From assembly GCA_958295665.1 (NCBI GenBank), contig OY282558.1, positions 67,878,789 through 67,942,788 on the forward strand: a DNA stretch of 64,000 bases, in the 5' to 3' direction. This DNA is from Tipula vernalis (Eukaryota > Arthropoda > Insecta > Diptera > Tipulidae). Positions 35,518 to 46,705 of this stretch are shown here, piece after piece. The notes beneath the pieces were generated by a model. It was given only the letters and a program-made list of their open reading frames with translations, ran no database searches and was not told the origin of the DNA. Made by a program: the position numbers and the translations under genes. Numbering within the stretch: the first letter of the stretch is position 1; each line of letters begins with the position of its first letter.

Positions 35518-37078
35518 TTAGTATATGAGGGCTGTTGCCTCGTTCAAGGTTTGATGCATATCTAGACGCTTAGATAAAGCTTCTAGACCACGTTCTTGCT
35601 TTGCTAGCCTTATATTTATGGCTTCTATGCTTCGACAAATCCTTTCAAGGGGGTTATCATTCGTAGTATTAGATGATTGCTGTACAATTTGTGAATAACT
35701 TTTTCGCTCTGTACCAATACCTGGTGGTTTTGGCTCCGCTTGGGTTTTAGTTGGTTTCTCTTCTCTGGTAACCCTAGGGTGTTGAGGAAACTGATGCGTT
35801 TTGTTTCTTAGTCTTTGAAGTTCTTTGGCTACTTCACAGCCTCTATAATTTGCAGGATGATGCCCTTTACAGTTTATACATTTTGCAGGGGTGTTTCTAC
35901 TTTCTGTACACTCTTTCGCGTTGTGTTTTCCAGCACATTTTACGCATCTTGGCTCCCGTCTGCAATATTTTTGCGTGTGATTGAAACCTTGGCATTTTTT
36001 GCATTGAGGTATTAGCCTCGTGTTTTTCTTAAGCGATTCTATTTTAACCCTCATATTGAGAATTGCTTTGATGTTGAAGATGTTTTCAACTTTCTCCTTT
36101 TTGTTAAACGTAAGCATGAAGAGTGGAAGCCCCCTTTTTTTGACTTGATTGTTCTCACCTCTCTCTCGTTTTAGGATGTTTACTGCATCTTATATTTGCA
36201 GATCTCTTGCCTTTAGGTCCTCAATTATGTCCTCCTTCGTACACGTTGGATGAAGGCCTCTGGCCATAACCTTAATTGCGCGTTCGTTTTTATCTTCGTA
36301 TGTGAACCATTCTTTACCTTCCGCATTGAGCTTTGTTGCTAGAGCTCTATATGTATCGGAATCCGGTGTATTGATTTTCCACACGTTATTGTTTAGTGAC
36401 ACTACTCTATACTCCTTAACTGTCACTGATTTCATTAAAGATTGTATGCTAGCAAATTCTGTTATGCCGATTACATTAATTGGCGGAGGAGCCTTTTCTT
36501 TCGGTACAACCTTTTGTTGAGGATTTTGTTGCTGTTGCTGGTGAGCTCGTTTGGTATTAGTATCACCAGTTACTAATACATTAGCTTGCGAATGATCTCC
36601 AACTTCAGGCGAGAATTCTGCTTTTCGTTTTTTTGGTAGATCTTTTCTTTCTTTTCAGTACCCAATCTGTTTCTCTCATGAGATCCTCTTCATCAGTGTG
36701 GAACTCATTGTTATAACTGGTGTGAGTACTTGTTTCATTATAACAAGTTAGCGGGTTTTCAGAAATCTCCATTGGTTTGGGCTTCTTTAATTCTTCATTT
36801 TCTTTTTTTAGTTTTTCAATTTCGCTTCTTAGTTGGGTTAAAAGTACATCTACTTCACTGAGTTTTCGACAGAGTTCAGCGTTTTCGTCTTTCTGCTGAT
36901 TTGCAGAGTTAGTATGATGGTTTGGTGATCTTAACAACATTGAACTTCTTTCGAATGGGTTTAGCAATGATTGGCTCACCCCAGAATCCATTGAGCCAGC
37001 CTCGTAAGAGGGTGGATTAGCCAACTGGGTAGTTGGTTTACCACCTGGGGTATTGTTTCCTTTTTGCGTTGTATTCAT
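35518..37078 (-). pseudogene. jockey ORF1 (Gag-like RNA-binding protein), frameshifted
   Basis: RNA-binding protein that packages element RNA. From ATG at 37,078: a Ser/Asn-rich start, a coiled-coil-like segment (LTQLRSEIEKLKKENEELKK, about 36,840-36,780), a fold ahead of the zinc knuckles (RAIKVMARGLHPTCTKEDI), then three CCHC-type knuckles: CKKCQGFNHTQKYC, CVKCAGKHNAKEC and CINCKGHHPANYRGC (about 36,000-35,840). A second coiled coil precedes the stop at 35,518. Breaks: a frameshift near 36,610 and a stop at 36,190. The stop lies one base before the ORF2 start, the tight arrangement usual in jockey elements, which suggests termination-reinitiation. Confidence 0.85.
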
Positions 37079-37503
37079 TGCTTTAAAACTGGTTATGTAT
37101 CAACTACCAACCTAACCAGTACAAGTTGGTAGTGGGTCATTGAAGGATGAGAAACACACTTCAGGATGAGAAAAAATAAATATTCAGAGGTTTATTCACC
37201 ATTGCAATGTGTGTTAAGTTTATGTCACTTTTATCAAGAATAAATTTGTAAACTAATTCGCTTATTCGATGACGATTTTTAATTGCGATTTTACTGAAAT
37301 GAAAGGTTTTGAGATGTATGTAGGTAGGTTGGTGCTTCTTCGTTTCCATCTTCAATGAGATCAGTGGAGTCGGACTCCCTGAACTGACAGAGCTCTTAAG
37401 CGGCATTTCATAGCTCAGTACGGTGCGGAAGGAGGTAAATTATTCCAAGTCATACATGGCCGACCGCTTTTCTTAGATCCTGCTATATAGGAGATGGCTG
37501 CGC

Positions 37504-37710
37504 TTAAAATATGATTAGGCCTACGTTGATAAATCTTAGAATATCCTTCACTTTCTGGGTGTAAGATATATTAGAAGCGAACTGAATGAGCTTTCTCAGG
37601 AAGTAAAGCTCATATTGCCTTAAACGACGACGGTTGGCACCGGTTAGTCCAGCAGCTTTTAACCCACAGATTATCATATGTACATAAATGGTGTTGTACA
37701 TAATTAGAGC
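37504..37710 (-). pseudogene. C-terminal RT fragment of an older non-LTR element
   Basis: The minus-strand frame reads ...YNTIYVHMIICGLKAAGLTG and ANRRRLRQYELYFLRKLIQF, which fits the thumb and C-terminal region of many non-LTR reverse transcriptases (YGCExWxLTxAxxRRLxxYExxFLRKL). It lies just 3' of the R1/LOA-like insertion. The same old element plausibly resumes on the other side at 42,605, where the RT core is found in the same orientation. Confidence 0.6.
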
Positions 37711-37863
37711 CCCGTTTGGAGTTGCTGGCTCTCCCATCGGGCGCATCCCCAGATGGCGGATAGGGGAGTGCCCTCACCGGTTCGCCGGCGGGTAGTTGGA
37801 AAATAAAATACCACCCGTGGACCAAAACAGATAGGGGAAGGAACCCCGAATAATAAACCAACC

Positions 37864-39465
37864 ATGGAAGGTTTGCAGGGAGGGGAAGTTAGGGTGCAGG
37901 GGGTCGGATCCCCAGTACCGGCGGTTTCAGGGAGTGAGCAAGCAGGCTCCCTGCCGTCGAGATCGAGCGACCGCAATGTTCTAGCAGTGAGGCCAATGGC
38001 TGCTGGGACACATAATTCTACAAGCCCTGCCTGCAGAATTCAAGAACAGGAGGCGCCGGATAAGGCCACACCGAAGACGGTAAACCCGTTTCGAACAAGA
38101 AGCTGGAAACCGGTGCGACATCGAATGAGGCAAAAGTGACAACCGGGAAAAACTCTAAGGAGTTAAGGGGAATAACCAACCCATTCCAAAGGAGTAGTAG
38201 CACGAGAATAGGATTTCGACAGCATTCGAAGTCCCTTTCAGAGTCTGAAGGCCACAAAATATCTGATTCACTATCGGATATTAACGAGCCTGATGCTTTT
38301 AATCGGCTTGGAAAGAAAATTGCCCTTCTCTGAGAATACATCAAATCAAGAAGTAATGTACACCATGAAATAAAGAAGCTTGCCACGTCAATCAGGAATC
38401 TGTATGCTGAACACTCCTCCCTCGAGGTTAAAAAACTGAATGACGAGAACCAGACAATGCAGACAATTGCAAACTTGGCTAAGCAGATAACAGTATGCTG
38501 TGAGACCCAGACCACACCAACCATCTCAAACCCGAGAAACAATCGAATGAACAAAATTCGCCTATTGAACACGCTCAAAAAAAAAGGGAAACAGAAAACT
38601 GGCGGAACCCCAGTTCTAGAAGCTAAATGTTCGAATGAAAACCCAGTCGAACTTAGTGAGCCTAATAATGAAGCGGGCCCCGACTGGCAGTTGGTGAGCA
38701 AGAAACAAAGGAAAAAAAACGTGGGAGGATTCCGCGTCCACGTCCTGATGCCATCAAAATAACGAAGAATGGATCCCTCACATATGCTGAGATGCTCAAG
38801 ATAATTAAAGGGGATTCAAATTTGAACGACCTCTCTGATAAGGTGACTCGCATACGTAGGGCAGCAAAGGGGGATCTCCTACTTGAGTTGGGGGAAGATA
38901 TACACCCAAAGGAACTTGGACTACAATCTGTATTAAAAAATTCTCTTAGTGCAGATGCAAAAATCCAAACGCTAACGCAGGTTGATGAGGTTATGCTCGA
39001 AGTTAAAGACATTGACGAGGCCACATCAAAGACAGACGTACATAAGGCGATTATAACTAAGTTTGCGGTGGCGAAAGACTTAGCGATAGATTGTATCAAG
39101 TCATTGAGAGCTGCCTATAGAGGCACTCAAACGGCAGTGATGGCTATACAAAGTTCGATAGCCAAAACGATGACTGCTGAAGGCAAGGTACGTGTTGGGT
39201 GAGTGATCTGCCGAATCCGCGAAATAAATTGCCCTTAAAGTGCTTCAAGCTCTGGCAGTACGGACATATAGCCAACTCTTGTACATGTGACGTGGATCGC
39301 GCTGGCCTCTGCTACAAATGCGGAGGAAATGGTCATGTATTTAAAGAATGCAAGGAAGAAGCAAGATGTATACTTTGCAAGAACAGGACGAACCATAACC
39401 ATATAGCAAGGAGTGGTCGGTGCATGGTATACATGGAGGCATTGAAAAAAGCACGCCGGCTATGA
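37864..39465 (+). pseudogene. R1/LOA-like ORF1 (Gag with zinc knuckles), frameshifted
   Basis: Nucleic-acid-binding Gag protein. It starts at ATG 37,864 and has a long low-complexity N-terminus. A Lys/Glu-rich helical region follows (about 38,340-38,560), then a conserved segment (38,792-39,200) with AEMLKIIKGDSNLNDLSDKV. The Cys/His region (39,235-39,420) contains CFKLWQYGHIANSC, CYKCGGNGHVFKEC and CILCKNRTNHNHIARSGRC. In the first knuckle the second Cys is Trp. Frameshifts near 38,135, 38,725 and 39,200 and a stop at 38,332 break it. Its TGA overlaps the ORF2 ATG in ATGA at 39,462-39,465, a coupling arrangement common in this group. Confidence 0.8.
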
Positions 39466-42357
39466 AGTTCATCCAGTTCAACCTAAACCATTGTGAGGTT
39501 GCACAGGACGTGCTGGTCCAAACAGTGCATGAAGCCAGAGTTGACGTCGCCATCTTGTGCGAACAGTACAAAAATATGGATGGGTGTAATTGGGCAATCG
39601 ATCCAACCGGCAAAGCCGCCATATGGTCCTGTGGCAGACGGACCATACAGGAGAGCGCTAATAACCCTGACGCAGGATTTATGCGAGTGAAAGTTGACGG
39701 CTTGCATATCTACAGTTGTTATGCACCACCTAGTATCACAATTGAAGAGTTTGAGTATTTCCTGGATCACTTGACTGCTGATGCACAACGCTTGGTCAAC
39801 TGAATGGGGAAGTAGAGATACAAATAGAAGAGGGGTGGCACTACTCGAAGCATTTTCTTCAATAGATGTTGTGCTGCTCAATACTGGTGACACACCAACT
39901 TTTCGTAAAGGTGGTGCCTTCTCTGTGATTGATTTGACGATTCGGTAGCAGGATTCGGTAGCAGCTGCTTGATGCGAATGTTGACTAAATGGGAAGTCAG
40001 CGAACATTACACGCACAGCAACCACCAAGCCATATTTTTTGAAATAAAAATGTCAAGGGAATATGGACGTATAAAATATACAAGGAAACCGGTGGGTTGG
40101 AGGGCAAGTACGTTTGAGGAAGACCTATTTACGCTATTCCTGGACGATCCGAACCTCTTGGGGACTGCTAACGCGAAAGCGGCGCAGATGATGAATGCGA
40201 TCACCAACGCCTGTAATGCAACCATGGTAAAACGATTTCTAGATGGTCGTCGTCCACCAGTATACTGGTGGACTGAGCAGATAGCAAAATTGCGCCGGAT
40301 GTGCCATAATGCAAGGAGAAAATACCAACGTGCCTGGGGTACGGAGTCCTATCCTAGCCTGCACGGAACATACTTGGATGCTCGAAAGCAATTTAAGCAG
40401 GCAATTAAGGCGAGTAAGCGTCAATGCTGGAAAGAGCTATGCAGTGAAGTGGATCGTGACCCATGGGGAAGACCCTACAAAATCGTCATGAACAGGCTTG
40501 GAAATTCTACTGCATCGCCTCCCACCTGCCCAGTGACACTAAACAGAATTGTTACCGCTTTATTCCCGCAGCAAACTGATGTGATCCCTGCCATCGGTGT
40601 AGTACCTGGCCCAGAGGAAGTTCCCTCGGTATCCAGAGAAGAGCTCGCCAGTGCATGCCAACGATTTGGGAATCAAAAAGCTCCTGGACCTGACAATATT
40701 CCAAATATTGCATTAAAGGCTGCCACGCGAGCTAGACCTGATGAGTTCAGAGAAGTCTACAACTTATGTCTGAGGGAGGGGGTATTCCCGGAACACTGGA
40801 AGAGACAGCGTCTAGTATTGTTACCAAAGGGAAAGAACCCTCCAGGAGAGCCATCCTCCTACCGACCACTGTGCATGCTGGATAAGGCTGGCAAAGTATT
40901 CGAGCGCATAATCTACAATCGATTGGAGAAAGCTGTGGAAAGGGCCGGAGATCTCGCCTAGCGGCAGAATGGTTTTCGAAAGGCTCGATCGACAACCGAC
41001 GCCATTAGACACGTCGATGAAATCGCCAAGGAAGCTACAGACGGCAGAAGATGGAAGGGCGGCTCTAAAAAATACTGCGCCGTGGTCACCCTGGACGTCA
41101 AGAATGCATTCAACTCGGCCAAATGGAGCCATATTCTGAATGCTCTACATGTATTGCAAGTACCAGTGTACATAAGGAGGATCATTACAGACTATTTCCG
41201 CAATAGAGTGCTGATATATGATACAGATGACGGTCATGGAATACAACGTTACGGGTGGAGTACCTCAAGGATCAGTACTGGGTCCCTTACTTTGGAACAT
41301 TATGTACGATGGCGTTCTGAAGCTCAGGGTACCTGATGAGGCAGAAATTGTGGGTTACGCGAACGACGTTACTGTTGTCGTGGTAGCAAAGACTATAGAG
41401 GAAATAATGGAGATATGCAGGTTGACGATTATAATTATCAAAAGGTGGTTGATATCATTCGGACTCCAACTAACTGACCATAAAACCGAAGCAGTCCTAA
41501 TTACCAGTAGGAAGGTAAGAGAAATTTTAGATATTGATGTTGGCGGAATATTAATACCCTTGCAGCCTTCATTACGACATCTGGGTGTCGAAATTGATGC
41601 GCGCTTAAACTTTAAGGTACACCTAACGATAGTGAGCAGAAAAGCTGCCAAAGTAGCTGCAGCCCACTCCCGCATTATGCCCAACACTGGAGGATGCTGC
41701 TGGCAAATGTTGTAACCTCTATCATCCTCTATGGATCACCTGTTTGGAGTGATGCGATGGACTTTGGGACATATAGACAAAAGTTAGTATCGGTGGACCG
41801 CCTTGGTGGCTTAAGGGTAATATGTGGTTTTCGCACAGTATCCGATGACACTTGTTATTGCGGCGATGATCCCAATTGATCTACTTGCAAAGGCGAAGAA
41901 TAAATGGTGCCTACATCGTGAACAACCAGGGAGCAGAGCATCAGGACTCATTACAACTCTGACAGAATGGCAAAGACGGTGGGATAGATCGGAAAAGGGT
42001 CGTTGGACTTACCGTCTCATACCATCAATCGAAAAGTGGATAAATAGGCGGCATGGCGAACTTAACTACTACCTGAGGCAGTTGTTAAGTGGGCATGGTT
42101 GTTTTGGGACATACCCAAGCAAAGGATCACAAGAGGATGTGGAACACGTTTTTTTTCAATGTTCGCGGTTTGAGACAACCCGGAGTGAACTGTAGCATAT
42201 CCTTGGGCAGCGCCCAACACCTGAAAACATATCCGAACTAATGCTTGTTTCTGAAGAAACATGGAATGCTGTAAGCCACACTTCGGCGGTGGTACTGAAG
42301 GAGCTGAGACGTCTAGAGCGTGCAAGAGCAGAACAACGAACAACAAATCGTGATTAG
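39462..42357 (+). pseudogene. R1/LOA-like ORF2 (endonuclease and reverse transcriptase), frameshifted, YAND active site
   Basis: The APE-type endonuclease starts MKFIQFNLNHCEVAQDVLV, with CEQYKN. A small deletion near 39,790 removed the GDFN residues just before AWSTEWGSRDTNRRG. RT part: WWTEQIAKLRR, KAPGPDNIPNIALK, SYRPLCMLDKAGKVFERIIY, QNGFRKARSTTDAI, VVTLDVKNAFNSAKW, GGVPQGSVLGPLLWNIMYD, and the catalytic loop GYANDVTVV, where the usual YADD has Asn (AAC, 41,362-41,364). The C-terminal part ends near a Cys/His segment (EDVEHVFFQCSRFE, about 42,135). In-frame stops or frameshifts lie near 39,800, 39,945, 40,960, 41,240, 41,700 and 41,850. It is not functional. Confidence 0.9.
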
Positions 42358-42605
42358 ATAGCGGTGGCAATCTCAATCTATGGTTGAGACGCTGTGAAGA
42401 ATAGACTCGAATGATTAGTCACCTCCATGCGAAGTAATATCTAACGATAGTTCCGCATGAAAGATGGATAAATGGGTGTGAAATTTTTAGATGGTATAAA
42501 TCCATCACTGTTGCTGAGATGTTTGCCACCATCAAAGCTTCGTCTTGTTGAAGATTTTCCTCATTTTACCATTCCCAAAAAAAAAAAAAATTAAATAATT
42601 AGAGC

Positions 42606-43137
42606 AGTTTAGGAAGGTACATGAAACTAACTAGTTATGCCTAAAACATGATGACACAGTTAATTCGGTATTAATATGCCGCATTCGGCTGACACGACTG
42701 TCTCCCTTCATTTAGGAAGAAATTAAGCAGTCGAGGGGAAAGTGGACATTCCCGCTTAACGTCCTTATTCTTCTTTATCAGACCAGTATTTACCTGATAC
42801 CATTTGATTCAAGTGCGTTCACAAAATAAATACGAATAATTTGGTTAACCCAATATGAAGGTACTTATTGCTGCAAACATTAGAATATTACATGCAGTCG
42901 TACGTTATCGAACGGTAGACTCCTTATTTTGTGAAAAGCTTTGATAAGGTCATTTGGCAGGTACTTAAAAAGTTCGATGTAAATCTTATCTGTACCGGGA
43001 GAAGTTCCACAACGAATATGTTGAATGGCGGCTCTAATCTCAGCTTCGGTAGGTGGTGGCCCAATCGGAAATCATCAATCTCTTCTATCACCTTCAGTTT
43101 TTCGTAACTAATTTTCCCACGTGGATATGGAAATATA
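42606..43137 (-). pseudogene. older non-LTR element: RT core fragment
   Basis: The minus-strand frames read GPPPTEAEIRAAIQHIRCGT and SPGTDKIYIELFKYLP (about 43,074-42,945), the RT entry region. Further on they read KRECPLSPRLLNFFLNE (about 42,760-42,710), which corresponds to the GxRQGCPLSPxLFNxFL motif with QG replaced. The palm motif between them is deleted. Order and orientation fit continuity with 43,878-45,378 upstream and 37,504-37,710 downstream. Confidence 0.6.
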
Positions 43138-43877
43138 CCGGGTGATTTTTTTAACCTGATCCACTCAAATATCTCGGAAAATAATCACTCTACGAAAAAA
43201 ATGGTTAAGATCAAAATTTAATTGTTACGTGGGGGAAATACATTAGTGTTAAAACTAGTACCACCCCTCCTCCTTGCAGATGGGGCGGGAGGTAACTTTG
43301 AAACTAAAATATGAACCCCTATATTTTTATTGCAGATTCGGATTCTACGGCTAAAAAATACGTAGGATTTGACTGAAACATTTTTTTCGATTCATGATAG
43401 ACGGCGCTGTAATTGACGATATTCGTCACTATGACGATAGGGTTACGATAATGAGAATCCATTTTGAGTAATTGAAAATTTAAGAAATACAAATTGTTTA
43501 AGGCTAACTTCGAGTATTTACAATGAAACCGTGGTATTTTGATTGCAGAATCGTTTGCGTAGGTTCTCAGTAGGAGAAATCGAAAAAAATTTAATATCGT
43601 CAATTACAGCGCCATCTATCATGAATCGAAAAAAATGTTTCAGTCAAATCCTACGTATTTTTAGCCGTAGAATCCAAATCTGCAATAAAAAAATAGGGGT
43701 TCATATTTTAGTTTCAAAGTTACCTCCCGCCCCATCTGCAAGGAGGAGGGGTGGTACTAGTTTTAACACTAATGTATTTCCCCCACGTAACAATTAAATT
43801 TTGATATTTACCATTTTTTTCGTAGAGTGCTTATTTTCCGAGATATTTGAGTGTATCAGGTTAAAAAAATCAGCCGG
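43138..43877. mobile_element. 740-bp foldback element with 286-bp inverted arms
   Basis: The arms 43,138-43,423 and 43,593-43,877 are near-identical inverted copies starting CCGG(G/C)TGATTTTTTTAACC, separated by a 169-bp spacer. TA flanks both ends (43,136-43,137 and 43,878-43,879), consistent with a TA target duplication. Removing the element leaves an open minus-strand frame across the site (...TISRQYFHIHVG...). No coding capacity. The TA target suggests mobilisation by a Tc1/mariner-group transposase, which is inference. Confidence 0.85.
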
Positions 43878-44790
43878 TATTGCCTACTTATTGTTTGGTT
43901 AACTGTCTGATATTGTTTAAGAAACGAATAGGTTTTTCGTAAACGATCAGAAAGTTTATAATTTGTTAAGCTCCGAAAGAATTGATAGCATTCACGTGTT
44001 TTGTCTCCGGCAATAGTTTGATTAAAGTTTGCCCGAGAGTTTTTCAATTGTACATGGGTAACAGGATCTCGGTGATGAGCGTTCTTCTGATAAAGTGCGC
44101 TCTTGAAGCGGACTAATGCACGTCTTGTTAGCGGTGTGAGAACAGCACGTCTAGTTAACGTCTGCTGAGCAGCCCTTTTAATACTATAGCTACAATTACT
44201 TGTCATATGGTGCTAGTGCAGTTGATATAACTAGTGGTTAGGGTGTTCTTATATAGTTCGTCTACAAAGGCTTGATCTTTTCTGTAATGCAGAACTAATC
44301 TAAACAAAAGTCGCTTATGGCTGCCTGAAACAAGTTCGCTTTGACAGCCCCCAGTCCAGATAGTGATAATCCTCCGGCGTCCTTCAGCTGTTTGGATAAA
44401 ACGATGGCTGAAGTTAGCAAGAAGTGACAAAACAACTCCATTTTCATTGGAGGTGTGATGTTACAGGTTGGCTTCGTTATTTTATCCACGGAGGGTATCA
44501 TGTGGCCCAAAATATGGGCATTGAAATCCCGAAGCAAAACTACATATATCTCGCATTTGTGGACTTTTGTGATGACAGATATACAGATAGGCTAGTAAAG
44601 TAATAATAGCGCCATAATAGTTCGGGATGTGCTTGACTTGTAATAATGAGGGAACCTCTTTTGGTTCTCGTACCATTAGCGCAGTCTCCTGAACACTGCT
44701 TATAAAAATGGAACTCATCCCTAAAATTTCATCTATAACATCTAGTTTCTGTGGGTGGTTGAGGCCTGGAATATTCCAGGTTCCAATGCA
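43878..44790 (-). pseudogene. older non-LTR element: endonuclease and pre-RT region
   Basis: The minus-strand start near 44,790 reads IGTWNIPGLNHPQKLDVIDE, the beginning of an APE-type endonuclease, with VQETALMVREPKE after it. RDFNAHILG at about 44,530 is the DFNAH motif. Further parts in two frames (GGLSLSGLG..., 44,430-44,203) are the endonuclease C-terminal half. The frame 44,206-43,856 (ALVRFKSALYQKNAHHRD) is the linker before RT. The foldback element interrupts it just downstream. Heavily decayed. Confidence 0.6.
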
Positions 44791-44931
44791 AGAGGTGGAT
44801 GAATTAATCTGGATATTGGGGTAAGGAACTGGTTGTGGATCTTCAATGAGATTATATGGATTTTGAGTGGGTTTTGTATGTTGCGTGTTAAATGAGGTTG
44901 AATGCTCTAATAGGAACTATGGACAGAATGG

Positions 44932-44972
44932 ACGATTGGTGAGGGCTCCAGGAATGGACGATTGGTGAGGGC
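44932..44972 (+). repeat. short direct tandem duplication
   Basis: GGACGATTGGTGAGGGCT occurs twice with about 4 bases between. A local duplication in the decayed retroelement region. Confidence 0.6.
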
Positions 44973-45045
44973 TTCCCAGAAGCCTTCTTGTAGTAAATCA
45001 TCCGAATATCTGGATAAGTAAAGTTTATAGGAATGAATACTTTAG

Positions 45046-45378
45046 CTAGTGATTAGATGTGTCTCGGTCAAGGTTATAGTGATCATCACGAATGAAATCT
45101 ACTATCTGGGCTCGTAACTGCTGTGCTGTAGTTTCTGGTAGTAGTGGGTTGATTAGATGTAATTTATGAAGGCTTGCATTGGAGAGACTGTTGCCATCAC
45201 CGGGAATTTGGCACACTGACCTAAGATATTTGTCGGTTTTCTCTAAATCAATAACGGGTTCAGCCATCATGTTACAACTTGATTGGAGATCTTGTATTAC
45301 ATTGTTAATGAAGTAACCCAACAAAATTCTGTGTCGTTTAAAGATATGTAGGGTATTCCAAGTTTTTTCAAAATACAC
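45046..45378 (-). pseudogene. OTU-cysteine-protease-like fragment at the 5' side of the older non-LTR element
   Basis: A minus-strand frame of 110 codons contains CQIPGDGNSLSNASLHKLH and LRAQIVDFIRDDHYNL. This matches the OTU pattern (GDGNCLFxAxxxxL ... LRxxVVxFIxxxxxxF), with the catalytic Cys after DGN replaced by Ser. OTU domains accompany some non-LTR and DNA elements in invertebrates. Here it lies upstream, in the same orientation as the endonuclease. Only the first half of the domain is visible; the catalytic His region was not found. Assignment rests on the short motif. Confidence 0.45.
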
Positions 45379-45379
45379 A

Positions 45380-46700
45380 AACGTAACTGAGCGAGATGAG
45401 GATAACGATTTGTTACGTGTGACGAATAAATTTTTTTTTTACGTAAGTTTTACCATCAAATTCAGTAGGGTGGGTATCCCTGGCGAAGAGGTTATTTATT
45501 AAATAATGATGATCATTGTGTTTCGTGATGAATTTCCTGATGGTTGTGATTCATAGCAATGATTTATATTGGGATTTTTTTTAGAATGTGTATTGCATTT
45601 CTATTGTTATGGACAATAAAATGGTCAAATTGTCACAGAATTATAAATACATAAACGTATCAGCTGATATACTTATTTTTTTTTGTATATACTATATTTT
45701 GCATGTATACATTACAAGTATGTATATAAGTGAAAATTGTTTAGCGGTACAGAAAACAAAAAAAAAAAGAAATTACTTCAATGGTTTTTTTTCACTTGAG
45801 GCAACCGACAAGTTACTATGTGGTTGACCATGTAAAATCGAATGTACCAGTGAATTAGGTATATGATATAGTCACAAAACAAAATAATTTGTTTTAAATT
45901 CTTAGTAAAGACTATATTAATACCGAAAATAAAAATAATTGTGTTTACGTGGATTTCGATTGCAAAAAAAAAAAAAAAAATTCATCAAAATCTACGTATA
46001 TTTGATGCCCAAATTTTAAGGCAAAATTCCTTTTGGTGAATTAATAACGGTCATACGCTACAGGAAAAATTGTTTTAAATCTTTATTTGCATTAGCGGCA
46101 AAGTCCCGGTTAGCTATATTAGCATAGGGTGGTGCCTCATTTTTGGATAAATATTTTTGGTCGAAAATATTCCAGTAAAGCAGCCCACTTCCACTTCCAG
46201 CTGTTTTACCGATATAGTATAGTGCTCATAAATGATAGTGCTTGAGTGTGAAAAAAAAAACATTTATTTAAATAGATTTTAATTTAAGAAATAAGCTTAA
46301 AAAAAGATAAAAAAACGATAAATGTTATAGTGAATACAGACCACTAGATTTAAAAAAAAAAAATTTTTAAAGAAAAAATATAATAATCGTAGTTAAGAAA
46401 AATTTAAAAGAAAAAGAAAAGAATTTGTGTGGTTGGAGTGATTTTTTTTGAAAATTTTCAGCTATCTTGTAGCACAAGCGGAGAGTACTCTTGGCCGGAG
46501 CTGTTGATAGTGGTGAGTTTGGTTTTTTTACAAATATATTGATTTTTTTTTTTGTGGTTATATGCACCACTTACTCCAACAACCATAAATTTATTTTTGT
46601 ATATATTGCATAAATTTTGTATTATAAGTTAATATATAATAGTTTGGTGTACTTAGAAAGCACATACTTATGTGAGATTATACGATCAGATGTGTTACGT
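45380..46700. other. AT-rich interval, no gene seen
   Basis: Long A/T runs and short AT-rich frames on both strands. Nothing with family resemblance. Confidence 0.35.
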
Positions 46701-46705
46701 TTGTA

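Larger units (their letters stand above)
32701..37155 (-). mobile_element. full-length jockey-type non-LTR retrotransposon
   Basis: The element reads on the minus strand, from its 5' end at about 37,155 to an A tail at 32,714-32,701. It is flanked by ACACTTCAGGA on both sides (32,690-32,700 and 37,156-37,166), an 11-bp target-site duplication, with a following T possibly making 12. It has ORF1 and ORF2, a short 3' UTR and an AATAAA word 5' of the tail. Length about 4.45 kb is normal for jockey. Frameshifts make it inactive, but clear ends point to fairly recent insertion. Confidence 0.9.
37711..42594 (+). mobile_element. full-length R1/LOA-like non-LTR retrotransposon
   Basis: An 11-bp duplication, ATAATTAGAGC, flanks the element (37,700-37,710 and 42,595-42,605). 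It begins CCCGTTTGGAGTTGCTGGC, has a GC-rich 5' UTR, two overlapping ORFs, a ~220 bp 3' UTR and an A tail ending ATTAA. At 4,884 bp it is about the usual length. Clade is judged from the endonuclease start and the three-knuckle Gag and is not certain (R1 versus LOA). It split the older minus-strand RT gene. Confidence 0.9.

Noticed and set aside
38018..38701. 227-codon open frame on the minus strand
   Set aside because: It lies antisense to the R1/LOA-like ORF1, whose frames carry the family features. No homology-like motif is visible, so it is a shadow frame.
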